A stretch of DNA of 64,000 nt from Eustoma russellianum. Lineage: Eukaryota > Streptophyta > Magnoliopsida > Gentianales > Gentianaceae. The position numbers were made by a program, and so were the translations under genes. The stretch lies in the NCBI GenBank assembly GCA_036186865.1, contig AP025047.1, positions 26,429,253 to 26,493,252 on the forward strand, read 5' to 3'. Each line of letters opens with the position of its first letter. Position 1 is the stretch's first letter. Below are positions 12,401 to 23,210 of this stretch, in pieces. The notes under the pieces were generated by a model. It ran no database searches and had not been told where the DNA came from. It saw only the letters and a program-made list of their open reading frames with translations.

Positions 12401-12951
12401 ATGATATGACCCATAAGGTATGATGCAAAATCTTATGTTCTGTTTATTCCTTATATATAATGCTTTCATTTGTAAATGAAGATGTAATTATATATATTGT
12501 TACTTTATTACTACTTGTTTCCCCATGTATGATCCACATGATGTATCTATAAAGAATACTTGATGAGCTATTAAAAGATGGTGGTTATCGCTCATACTTG
12601 CCTCTTAACATTTCAGAGAACAGGGACCCTGATGCCGTGTTCATTGAGGAGGAACCCCAGATAGAGTATCTGTGAGCAAAGATGTAGGATGAAGCTATGT
12701 ACCTGTTGTGTGTGAGCTTTATTTATTGTGATGTAATAAAATTATCGTGAGAAGCTGTATTTGTGGATGTGTGGATTTGAACGGTTTGTAATAATATTAT
12801 GCATGTCGTGAGCTTATTTTAAGATGCTTCCGCTATATCGATTACAATTCATGTTGACATGCACATGTATGGTATCGACGCCTTGTACTCTATGGAGTAG
12901 AGTATGGCGGGTGCACTGCGCCGGAACTCTGGTTTCGGGCGGGGCGCTACA
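9499..12951 (+). repeat. Element 2 5' LTR
   Basis: A 3,453-bp LTR, unusually long but in keeping with Tekay/Del elements. The first 600 bp are pyrimidine-rich on this strand with a strong donor-like AAG|GTAAGAAC at 10181. TA-rich tracts lie at 10490-10620 and 11200-11330. A CpG-containing segment sits at 11840-11960. A polypyrimidine-AG site is at 12616, and a terminal block ends GGCGGGTGCACT...GGGGCGCTACA. No gene of its own is seen; the short open frames within it are not conserved proteins. Confidence 0.95.
10181..12616 (+). other. Candidate leader intron within element 2 5' LTR
   Basis: AAG|GTAAGAACTT at 10181 is a near-consensus plant splice donor, and TTAACATTTCAG|AGAACAGG at 12616 is a good acceptor. 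Both occur at the matching places in the 3' LTR (18647, 21074) and in element 1 (7262; 1407 and 63142). Splicing would remove 2,436 nt from a leader full of upstream ATGs. This is inference only. Confidence 0.4.
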
Positions 12952-12953
12952 GT

Positions 12954-12965
12954 TGGTATCAGAGC
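12954..12965 (+). promoter_or_regulatory. Element 2 primer binding site
   Basis: TGGTATCAGAGC, two bases after the LTR end, is the complement of the 3' end of plant initiator tRNA-Met and primes minus-strand DNA synthesis. Confidence 0.95.
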
Positions 12966-13238
12966 AAAGGCTCTAGATCCACGGCGGGAACAGTAAAGTA
13001 AGCACTTAGAAGTTAAGTGATGATCCTAGAACTTAAGTTATGATCTTAGACCAAGAGTGATATCGATAGATTAGGATCCTTAGAATGTTTAGGGATAGCT
13101 AGATGAAATTTAAAATTTTACTTGGATTGTTAAGTCCCCAATTAAAAAAAAATATTTAACTTTACAAATTTTTAACTAAGCAGAAAGACAAATTGATTCC
13201 TTCTGTAAATTATTACTAATGATACTGCTTTCGATAGG
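12966..13238 (+). other. Element 2 untranslated leader
   Basis: Sequence between primer site and gag start, AT-rich around 13100-13220. No coding features. It would contain the packaging and dimerisation signals, which cannot be identified by eye. Confidence 0.7.
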
Positions 13239-14405
13239 ATGTCTTCACGACCTAGAGGTAGACCGCGCGCTGACAGACCTGCACAGTTACCCCTTCCTCC
13301 ATCACCACAGATACCCTCGCAGACAGGACTGGTTCCACCTTACACTGAGCATGTGCCTCCACCCCCACAGCAGCAGGGTCAAAGAGATTTTCAGCAGGCT
13401 ATTCTCCAAGCTTTGGTACAGATAGGACAGGCGGTAGGTAACAACGGCCACCAGAATCATGCGCCACCTCCATCTCCACCACCACCACCTCCACCACAGC
13501 AAGATACTCGTTTCTTCTACGGAGAAATGAAGAAGGCCCGCATCCCTAACTTTGAAGGAGGATCTGACCCTGACATAGCCGAGAAATGGCTAAAAGAAGT
13601 ACAGAATAATTTTGAGCTGATTCAAGTACCAGAAGAGATAAAAGCACATGTTATCAAGCCTTTTCTGATTGGTGAAGCCGATCAATGGTGGACCACTAAT
13701 TTGCAGCATTTGCCAGCTCCAGTTACTTGGGAACGATTTCTGAAAGAGTTCCGCAAATTCTATATTCCACCATCAGTTACCTTACAGAAGATAGGGATGT
13801 TTGAGTCTCTAGTCTTGGCATCTGGTATGACAGTAGCCGACTATGCCAACAGATTTACTTCATTGGGAAGATATGTTCCAGCGATTATGAGGGATGAACA
13901 ACTGAAGATGATCAAGTTTGAGAGAGGACTGAACCCATGCATTCGCACATGGATTGTGAATGCCAACCCAAGAGATTTTGGTGAATTACTAGATGCCTGC
14001 TATCGGGTAGAGAGGGACATCATTAGGCGTGATGCTGATACCCGGGGCAAGAGGCCCCAAGAGTTTGGAGATGGTCAGTTTGGTAAAGGTGCTAAGACTG
14101 TTAGAAGAGATGATGGACGTACACGTCAGTAGAATTATCAGCAGCAACCTCAACCGCAACGTCCACCACAGGCGAATCCAATTCCGAGATGCCCTAAGTG
14201 CCAGAAACCGCATACAGGAACATGTTTGCTGAAGATTAGAGCTTGCTTTAACTGTGGTAAGATTGGCCACATGATCAAAGACTGTCCTGGTCCTAGGAAG
14301 GGACCCCAGAGGATCGCACCTCAGCAAAGAGATGGTCCAAGGGCCAATGCCAAAGTACATGTGATGACAGATGAGGAGGTTCTGGATGCCCAGACGTTGT
14401 GACAG
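13239..14405 (+). pseudogene. gag: Element 2 gag (one stop and one frameshift)
   Basis: Structural Gag polyprotein. The ATG at 13239 gives a basic SSRPRGRPR start, followed by a proline/glutamine-rich linker (residues about 20-90), then the capsid region typical of plant gypsy gag. Recognisable blocks are FFYGEMKKARIPNFEG near residue 91, WWTTNL, GMTVADYANRF and FERGLNP. A CCHC zinc knuckle lies at about 14246-14290 (CFNCGK...HMIKDC). An in-frame TAG at 14130-14132 (probably CAG in a Q-rich run) and a one-base loss just before 14399 break it. The frame then meets TGA at 14400 inside what sister copies show as VTG. The end abuts the gag-protease intron-like spacer. Confidence 0.9.
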
Positions 14406-14482
14406 GTATAATTCATTTTAAAAAGTTTATGATATTATCTGCTTGTTTCGGGATTGCATATTTGAATTATGAATTGCCTCAG
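14406..14482 (+). other. Element 2 intron-like spacer between gag and protease
   Basis: A 77-nt AT-rich stretch, donor GTATAATT and acceptor GAATTGCCTCAG, in phase 1. Removing it joins gag ..VT(G) to VILTNNIPANVLFDSG, the usual uninterrupted gag-to-protease sequence of plant gypsy elements. The same position is interrupted in elements 1 (74 nt) and 3 (83 nt). Confidence 0.65.
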
Positions 14483-17400
14483 ATGTTATATTAACAAACA
14501 ACATACCTGCCAATGTATTATTTGATAGTGGTGCAAGCCATTCCTTTGTATCGAAAAGGTTTGCTAAGAACCTTGATAGTTGTCCTACTAGACTGGATGC
14601 GCCTTATCGCATTCAAGAGCTGGTGATCAAGTGATCATTTCACATCATATATATAAGAATTGCGAGATAGAAATGGGAGGACAGAAGTTCGAAGTTACCC
14701 TAATTCCTATACAGATTGGGGATTTCGACCTTATTCTAGGCATGAATTGGTTGTTCAAACACCATGCCTACATTGATTGTCGTGGTAAGCGTGTGATGAT
14801 TAAGGATCCAATGCGAGAAGAAGTGATTTATCAAGGGAACTCCAAGATGAAAAAGATACCACAGAATATTTATCTGACAGCAGCAAAAGCCTTTCGATCA
14901 CTGAAGAAGGGTAGCGAAGGATTCCTTGTGTATGCCCTTGGCAAGGATTCCGGGACCCCATCAATTGACAGTATTCCAGTAGTCAAGGAGTTCACAAATG
15001 TATTTCCAGATGATCTACCAGGTTTGCCTCCAGACAGGGAGATTGAATTTGAGATTAATGTCGTTCCAGGAGCTGAACCAATCTCAAAGGCACCGTATAG
15101 AATGGCCCCAGCCGAATTAAAGGAATTAAAATCACAGTTGCAAGAATTGATAGATAAGAAGTTTATACGGCCAAGTGTATCACCATGGGGAGCTCCAGTG
15201 TTGTTTGTTAAGAAGAAAGATGGCAGCATGCGACTCTGCATCGATTATCGAGAGCTGAATAAGATCACTATCAAAAATAGATATCCACTGCCTCGAATTG
15301 ACGATTTTTTCGATCAATTAAGGGTAAGTAATTTAAATAATTACATAACAAATATATAACTATTATAAATATCAATATAATCTTTTGTACAGGGTGCTAA
15401 AGTGTTCGGCAAGATTGACCTTCGCTCTGGTTACCATCAATTGAAGATCAAGTCGGAAGATATCGCTAAGACTGCTTTTCATACAAGATATGAACATTAT
15501 GAGTTCTTAGTGATGCCATTTGGATTGACCAACGCACCCGCAGCATTCATGGATTTCATGAACACAGTATTTCGGGATCAGTTGGATAAGTTCGTAGTGG
15601 TATTTATTGACGATATTCTAATATACTCACCGGATGAAGAGACACATACAGAGCATCTAAGAATAACACTGAATGTAATAAAAAAGAAGCAGTTATATGC
15701 TAAACTCAGCAAGTGCGAATTTTGGCTCTATAGTGTTGCATTTTTGGGTCATGTTGTGTCTAAGGATGGTATCTCAGTAGACCCCAAAAAGATTGAGGCT
15801 ATTACGGAATGGCCGAGGCCGACAAATGTGACTGAGGTCAGGAGTTTCTTAGGACTTGCAGGTTATTATCGGAAGTTTGTTGAGGGATTCTCACAGATTG
15901 CAGTTCCATTAACTCGATTGACGCAGAAAAAGACGCGATATGATTGGACTTCTGATTGCGAACAGAGCTTCACCTAACTTAAGAAGAAATTGACATCGGC
16001 ACCGGTATTAGCACAACCAATCTCAGGAGAGGGATTTGTGGTATATAGCGACGCTTCGAAGAATGGACTAGGTTGTGTATTAATGCAGAAAGAACGAGTA
16101 ACCGCATATGCGTCAAGACAGTTGAAACCCTATGAACAGAATTATCCTACTCATGATCTGGAATTAGCGGCAGTTGTATTTGCGCTTAAGATATGGCGAC
16201 ATTATTTATATGGAGAGAGATGCGAAATCTACACGGATCACAAGAGCTTGAAATATCTTTTCACCCAAAAAGAACTAAACATGAGGCAGCGAAGATGGTT
16301 GGAGTTGATGAAAGACTATGATCTCGCTATCCATTATCATCCGGGTAAGGCGAATAAAGTGGCAGATGCATTGAGTAGGAAGTCAAGTCATGCTAGGCAG
16401 ACGCCTCTAGAGAGAGATAGCCGAATTTGGATTGGATGTGGTTGACTCAACTGCAAATATTCTGGCTAAATTAATGATCACTCCCACTTTAATTGATAGG
16501 ATTAAAGAGGCGCAAAAGAATGATTCTGAGTTAATGATCATTGTCAAGCAGTTTAAAGAACGACCGGTGAAGGATTTTCAGTTGCATAATGATGGCAGTC
16601 TTTGGTTCAAAGAGAGATTGTGTGTGCCAAACATTGATGGAATTAAAAGAGAGATCATGACGGAAGCTCACAACTCACGGTTATCTATACATCCGGGAGA
16701 AACAAAGATGTACCAAGACCTTAAAAGAAATTATTGGTGGAACGTCATGAAGCGTCACATTACGGAGTTTGTGGAGAGATGTCATACTTGTCAACAAGTT
16801 AAAGCAGAACATCAGAGGCCGGCAGGACTCTTACAGCCATTAGAGATTCCGGAGTGGAAATGGGAGCATATTACGATGGATTTTGTTACAGGACTTCCTA
16901 AGACTCGCAATGGTAATGATGCGATTTGGGTAATCGTGGATCGTCTCACTAAATCGGCACATTTCTTATCCATGTCAATCCAGACATCCATAGAAAAGCT
17001 GGTGAGTATGTATATGAATGAGATAGTTAGCCTACATGGAACACCTGTCAGTATTGTGTGCGATAGAGATCCACGTTTTACTTCGCGATTCTGGAGATCT
17101 TACCAAAATGCCATGGGTACCGAACTTCAGATGAGTACAGTATTTCATCCGCAGACCGATGGACAGTCAGAACATACCATACAAACATTGGAAGATATGC
17201 TACGCGCTTGCACTTCAAATTTCAAGGTTAGCTGGGACAAATCAGTGAAGTTAATTGAGTTCTCTTACAATAACAGCTATCACAGTTCTATTGGTATGGC
17301 ACCCTTTGAAGCATTGTACGGAAGGAAGTGTCGATCTCATTATATTGGGATGAAGTTGGCGAGAGAACTATTATGAGTCCAGAACTGGTGGAGCGGACTC

Positions 17401-17915
17401 TGGAAAAGATCAAGGTGATACGTGATAGATTGAAAGCTGCTCAAGACCGTAGCAAAAGCTGGGAGGATACAAAAAGACGACCGATTCAGTTTGAAGTAGG
17501 CGAGAAAGTATATTTGCGGGTTTCACCGACCAAGGGCGTGATTAGATTTGGGATTAAAGGAAAACTGAGCCCTAGATTTATTGGTCCTTAGGAGATACTA
17601 GAGAAAATTGGAGCAGTTGCATATCGGTTGGCCCTACCTCCTACATTATCCCAGGTACATAATGTGTTTCACGTATCTCAGTTTCGGCGATATGTACACA
17701 ATTCGGATCATATACTGGCGCAGAAGCCCGTAACTATTAAGGATGACGTCACGTATGAAGAAGTTCCTACGCGGATCGTGGACCGTAAAGAACAAGTGTT
17801 GAGGAAACGGATAATTCCCTTCGTGAAAGTACAATAGAGTAATCATACAGAAAGAGAAGCGACTTGGGAGCTGGAACAACAAATGCAGAAACAATATCCA
17901 CAACTCTTCGTATGA
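14483..17915 (+). pseudogene. pol: Element 2 pol: AP-RT-RNaseH-IN-chromodomain
   Basis: Aspartic protease comes first (DSG at 14524-14532). RT follows with PYRMAP, CIDYRELNK, GYHQL and FIDD (near 15607), then RNase H (YSDASKNGLG, DLELAA, YTDHKS). Integrase has a His-His-Cys-Cys zinc region (16690-16791) and a DDE core (TMDF, CDRDPRF, TDGQSE). It ends with the HNVFHVSQ block and a chromodomain (about 17745-17915), which in chromoviruses is thought to steer integration to heterochromatin. Lesions: one-base deletion after 14617, TAA at 15975, two-base deletion near 16410, one-base deletion near 17336, TAG at 17589 (Tyr lost) and TAG at 17835 (Trp lost). A 69-nt intron-like piece lies in RT. Confidence 0.92.
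15324..15392 (+). other. Element 2 intron-like interruption in RT
   Basis: A 69-nt AT-rich insertion with a consensus donor (AGG|GTAAGTAA) and acceptor (TCTTTTGTACAG|GG), phase 0, between the DQLR and GAKVFGK blocks of RT. It contains an in-frame TAA (15357). Removing it restores the continuous RT motif seen in element 3, which lacks the insertion. The decayed counterpart in element 1 is at 4170-4235. Confidence 0.75.
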
Positions 17916-17948
17916 GGTACGTAAGTTTCGAGGACGAAACTTTCTATA

Positions 17949-17964
17949 AGGGGGGGGGGGAGAA
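17949..17964 (+). promoter_or_regulatory. Element 2 polypurine tract
   Basis: AGGGGGGGGGGGAGAA immediately before the 3' LTR start; primes plus-strand synthesis. The long G run is a likely sequencing and slippage hot spot. Confidence 0.92.
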
Positions 17965-20900
17965 TGTTACAGCCCGGAAAATTCGTTATGTAGTATCAAC
18001 CTCCAATACCGTAAACATAATCTCATAGCTGTACGATTCATTAGCAAATATATCATAAATGTTTGAATCCACACAATAAAAGCTCAAATTAACTTAGTTA
18101 GTAACAACTTAAACTATCAGTATAAATTAAATCAAAAAGAAATACATGACACAACAATATTATACTACCTTAAATAAATGAAAATAAAATACATACATGA
18201 AAGAAAAAGAAAAGGAAAATGAAAAAGAAGGTGAAGACAACTTGTCTCACACTTTAAACATTTAGCATACAAAATTAGCATGCTTAGGAATCTTGTCATA
18301 AAACCCATTCCTTACACCCATACTTGTCTAAAGGTTGTCTCCCACCCCATCCCTTCCCATGCTTGGCCGCCCCCCACATCTAGTAAAGAAGAAATTTTTA
18401 TTTCTTCTTCAACCCCTCAAATAATGCATCTTCAAATTAACTAATTTCATCCTATCTCCAAGAAAAACTCAAAGAACACTCCAACACCCTCTCCCCTCCC
18501 TCTTGGCCGAAACTTCGCCTTCCATAAGGAGAAGATTTTCTTCTCCTTTCTTCACACCAACATCACTCAAATCAAGTACCATAAACACTCCATCAACTAA
18601 GAAGGATTCAAGAAGGTTGTAGCATCTAGAATCGAAGGAAATCAAGGTAAGAACTTTATAAAGTTTAATTTTGATTCTTCTATACAATTAGTTTCATAAG
18701 TTGCTCACTAACCCTCCTTTTAAAACCTAAAAACCGTGCATACTAGGAAGGAAGGAAGAAGAACTCTCTTCCAAACCAAGTGAAGGAACAATCTTCTAAG
18801 TGTAAGAAAGGTGAATCAAGGCAAGTACTCTTCCTAGATCCTTCATGGATTTCAAATTCAATACTTATGTTTATATCAAAAATGGGATCATCATGTAGTA
18901 TGTTCAAATTTTGTCTTAAGAGTAAGCAAGATCCATGATTGTAAGTGTTATAAGTATACAAATATATATACCTATAAAAGGCGATATATATATATAATTG
19001 AAACATGTATATACATACGGTGAGGTATATATATACATACATGGAGATATATACGGTTATACACATATATATATACAAATAAACTTTGAACAATGATATG
19101 AAATGAAGAACCTTAAGAAAGATGTACAAAGAATTCAACTCTTGTTGTTTGATTATGTTTTCTTTTATGATGATCATCATGTTTGTATTTTTATGTATTT
19201 TAGTGTTCATATGTTTCATGATCATGTCTTTAACGTGTTTATGTATGCATCATAAGCATGACTTATATACATGGTCTAAATGGTTGCTTGAGATCATCAT
19301 CTTCACATATACATCACCCATACACGGCCAAGTGGCCTATTTTAGTACTTCATTTGAGTTTCATCATAACCATTTCTAAGATGTGTATTAGATGATGAAT
19401 GTGACTCAAGAAGTACACTCTTTATGTTATTCATCATGTTTATGATTATGTATTTTTCCTAGTGTTATAATTTTAAGATTTAGTAAAAGAAAGGAAAGAA
19501 ATATGTATATGTTACTTATGAAAACTTACAACTTACAACATATGCATAAAAGGAAGAAAAATGAGATATAAATATGTATAATACATGGCCTAACTTTCGG
19601 CCTTATAGTGTATTTTGTAAAATGAGATGTGACATGTTGAATAAGTATATATGGATATAATTATATATATATATATACATGGGTTAAGGTAATAAAAGTA
19701 TAAAATACCTCATATAGTATATATACACACACATATAAGTGTATTACCATGAAATATATACATATATATATATTACGTATATATTCAGCCTAAGGCCATT
19801 TAAGAAACCAAAAATGTTTATTGAGTTAAATGCTATGGATACTTATATGTAAATTATGTGATAATGAATAAAGTATGGTATAAGTGTAGGTAGTTGTATG
19901 TGAAGAATTAAAGGATTTAGGAATTAAAAGTCAATTTCCTTAAGTGTTGGAATATGAGTTGTATTTGGAGAATACAAATTAAGAAAGTGGTGTTGGATGA
20001 AAAATGAAGAAAAGTGGGCTGTTTTAGCCTCATGGCCGAATAGCCTTTTGATGGTCAAAGTGTGAATCCCTTTAAGTTATGATATGTAGGATGAAAATAA
20101 GTAAGTGATGTTATAAGATTAAGTTTATCATAACACCTCATATGAACAAGTCTCATGCTGCACGAAGATAAAGTTTGAAAGTTGTTTTACGCATATCATG
20201 TTTTAAAAGTTCATATGCATGTGAATAATAAACGTGAGACGATCGATTTCATTGACACACGATATGTTATGTTATGTTCATGATTATGACTATGTTATGT
20301 TCGCCAGCGTGACATCGGTATCGGGGTGATAGATGTCAGGGGCATATGATTACGTATATGGCCGAGTGTAACACCGGGTCTGGGACACGGGATCTCCGTC
20401 ATAGCGCGTCACCGTTAGTACATGTACATATGTTTATGATGTTTTATGTTGTATATGTACTACATGGGAAATCGATCGGTATGTCATGTGTTATTATTCT
20501 TATGAAAAGTGCTATAGTCAATGATGAAAATGTTATGTCTTCATGTTATGAAAATGTCATGTTATGCAAGTTATGAATATGTCATTTTACGCAAGTTATG
20601 AAAATCATGTCAATTTATGAAATTTCATGTTTATGAAAAGCCATGTTTACGAAAAGCCATTTTATGAAAAGTCACGTTTTATGCATCATGTCATGATCAT
20701 GCCTTTAGGTGGTGATTAGTATATTTGTACAATCATGATGCCTTAAGATGATTAAGGAAGATTACGTTCATAGAGGTGATGATTGTAAGTTATGACCTTA
20801 GTATAAAATGGATTAGTGTTCAAGCATGGAAGGTAGGCTAAGGATATGCTGAGGAAGAATGATATGACCCATAAGGTATGATGCAAAATCTTACGTTCTG

Positions 20901-21408
20901 TTTATTCCTTATATATAATGCTGTCATTTGTAAATGAGGATGTAATTATATATATTGTTACTTTATTACTACTTGTTTCCCCATGTATGATCCACATGAA
21001 GTATCTATAAAGAATACTTGCTGAGCGATTAAAAGATGGTGGTTATCGCTCATACTTGCCTCTTAACATTTCAGAGAACAGGGACCCTGATGCCGTGTTC
21101 ATTGAGGAGGAACCCCAGACAGAGTATCCGTGAGCAAAGATGTAGGCTGAAGCTATGTACCTGTTGTGTGTGACTTTATTTATTGTGATGTAATAAAATT
21201 ATCGTGAGAAGCTGTATTTGTGGATGTGTGGATTTGAACGGTTTGTAATAAAATTATGCATGTCGTGAGCTTATTTTAAGATGCTTCCGCTATATCGATT
21301 ATAATTCATGTTGACATGCACATGTATGGTATCGACGCCTTGTACTCTATGGAGTAGAGTATGGCGGGTGCACTAGGCCGGAACTCTGGTTTCGGGCGGG
21401 GCGCTACA
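17965..21408 (+). repeat. Element 2 3' LTR
   Basis: A 3,444-bp near-copy of the 5' LTR with the same ends, donor-like site (18647), acceptor-like site (21074) and CpG-containing segment (20300-20420). Differences are mostly single substitutions and TA-tract length changes. No gene is present. Confidence 0.95.
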
Positions 21409-21600
21409 GAATGTGCATGGAGAATTTTCGATGTTGAGTTGCATCACACCAAGTGTAAACATGTTTGCGAACTCTTTCAAACAAACGGTGGTAGGAAAAG
21501 GTGTCATCACCAAACTTAATACGCGCATATTCCTTCCAAATAACCCAAACCCCAAAAGATGGCACTACAGCTCTCAACTGTCCTAACATAGTATGTGTAT
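21409..21600 (-). mobile_element. LINE A, 5' truncated start (ORF2 fragment)
   Basis: On the minus strand this encodes the plant L1 ORF2 segment just before RNase H (WVIWKEYARIKFGDD block, the same place as IWKEYAEIQFGED in LINE B). Starting at about 21600 on the minus strand, it runs into the GAATG junction at 21409 and continues in frame at 9498. LINE A is therefore 5' truncated, about 1.45 kb without the inserted element. Confidence 0.85.
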
Positions 21601-21671
21601 GTATATATATCGATGTATACATACATATATATATATATATATTTGTTTCTTTCAATAAAATGTATTTCATC
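21601..21671. repeat. TA-rich spacer between LINE A and LINE B
   Basis: A TA/TG simple-sequence tract (atatatatcgatgtatacatac...) between the 5' ends of two LINEs of opposite direction. It may be a remnant of the TA-rich middle of the element 1 LTR that served as target. Confidence 0.6.
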
Positions 21672-21712
21672 TAAAAAAAATATATGCGAACATTCACTTT
21701 TTTGCAGCAATA
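21672..21712 (+). mobile_element. LINE B, 5' truncated start
   Basis: Encodes the RT thumb block ..RTFTFLQQYQ, which continues in frame at 29773 as WASGQLVNY after element 4 is skipped. LINE B therefore begins inside RT (5' truncation). Confidence 0.85.
21708..21712. repeat. Target site duplication CAATA, left copy
   Basis: CAATA directly left of element 4; the right copy is at 29773-29777. Confidence 0.95.
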
Positions 21713-22387
21713 TGTAGCGCCCCACTCCCGATCCCTAGCATCGGAAACAGTGTACCCACTGTATCTCACTAAAGAGAATACAAAGCGTCGAAGCAATTTC
21801 CAACATGTCCGAAAAGAAGTAGAAATTTTTCGCGCGGAAGCGAAATACAATAACATAAAGTTTTCTTGATAAAGAAAATTGCTCAATACAATAACCAACC
21901 AAATCCTGACAATAACATAAGTCTGAAAATCTAAACAAGGTGATGTCCGGTGAGATCCCAATAAAATAAAGATAAACAGTCGCAGGGTCTTCTTATATCC
22001 TAGGCGCGACCATCAGTCTGCCCATACTACCGTGTCATCCCCATCCACAGCAAAGACATAGTCGTACGCTTCCTCATGCTCACCTTGTGGGGGGAGTAGG
22101 GGTGAGTGACAGGGAAATCACCCAGTAGGCACCTGCCTCCAACTAGTACAAGACGAGCATCCAAAAATGATATAACACATAGCACATAAAACATGATATC
22201 ACATAAGCATATGAAAGAATGCGAAAAGGTAATTCACTCCAGATAAAAATGCGCAACATCATGATGCATGTCCTACTATGCATGTCACACGCAACAAAGT
22301 CATGTCAACCAGAATGTCTATATCTCCACCGTGCAATGCATGAACTCGGGTCCTACTGAGTGGCTGTGGGTCGTACCCACCCACAGT

Positions 22388-22645
22388 CACTATCCTGAGT
22401 GTGCGTGGCCGCGGCACCGCACACCATCCTGAGTGTCGTGGCCCCGCCACGGTACACCATCCTGAGCGCCTGTGACCCGTACGTCACGACCCGCCATGAA
22501 TGCAATGCATGTGCCATGAATGCAAACAACACAATCGTGAGGCCCCTAACCCATCCTCACCATCCTCTGGCACTCAAATCTAGATTCTTTCAATGATCGT
22601 CTGAGGCCCTTGGGCCATCCTCACCATCCTCCGGCACTCAAATAT
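22388..22645. repeat. Short tandem units in element 4 3' LTR
   Basis: CCATCCTGAG recurs at 22395-22470 with intervening GTGGCC(G/C)CG blocks. A second pair of about 85-bp units (AGGCCC...CCATCCTCACCATCCTC.GGCACTCAAAT) lies at 22540-22645. The 5' LTR lacks this whole segment (junction near 28300). Confidence 0.75.
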
Positions 22646-22979
22646 AGGTTCGTTTACTATCCGAATGATGATTTAACGTTGTTTGATGTCAAACATATTT
22701 TTCTACGGCTTGTATACATTTATCGTGCATTTTCTACATTTTTCCTTATTTTTCTCCTATTTGTTTCTATTTATTACTTAATTAAATAAATTATCACAAT
22801 TACTAAAATTTAATGAAAATAATTTACTTTTTACCTTTTATAATTTTTGGAATTTATTTATAATTTTCTGATATTTATTTATATTTTTCCTATAATTATT
22901 ACTATTTTAAATTAATTAAATAACATTTAATAAATACCATAATTTCAGAAAAATAATTAATTAGTTATTATAAAGTTGG

Positions 22980-23210
22980 AGCCAGCCCTGGTCCGCTAAC
23001 CGCACAGCCCGGCTCGTTAAGGCTGGACTGCACCAGAATGCCTTTGCCATATTTTTTTTTATATTCGCGTTCCGGCCCGGTCCGTTGGCCATTCGGCCCG
23101 GTCCGCTAAGCCGGCCTGCCCCTTTTTTATATAACAGAAGCTAACGGGCCAGGCCTTGTGCAGAGCCGGCCCGCTAAGGGTCCGGCCGCTTGCGCCTGGT
23201 CCGAGATTTT
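22980..23210. repeat. GC-rich motif array in element 4 3' LTR
   Basis: Five or more variants of GG(T/C)CCG(C/T)TAAG-like units near 22989, 23011, 23078, 23100 and 23168 in otherwise AT-rich DNA. The corresponding array in the 5' LTR is at 28570-28815. Confidence 0.7.

Larger units (their letters stand above)
9499..21408 (+). mobile_element. Element 2: complete Ty3/gypsy chromovirus (Tekay/Del-like)
   Basis: An 11,910-bp element with two LTRs of about 3.45 kb, each starting TGTTACAGCCCGG and ending GGGGCGCTACA, a tRNA-Met primer site, gag, pol with chromodomain, and a G-rich polypurine tract. It is flanked by a 5-bp target duplication GAATG (9494-9498 and 21409-21413). The LTRs differ by about a dozen sites in their first 600 bp, counted by eye. 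It interrupts LINE A. Coding regions carry several stops and frameshifts, so this copy depends on others for movement. Confidence 0.97.

Noticed and set aside
12954..12965. tRNA gene at the TGGTATCAGAGC sites
   Set aside because: Only the 3'-terminal complement is present, as expected for a primer binding site; no cloverleaf can be formed.
14870..15241. Antisense open frames over gag-pol (for example 13989-14360 minus, 14870-15241 minus, 35443-35775 plus)
   Set aside because: Shadow frames of the true coding strand, where protein motifs are clear on the other strand.
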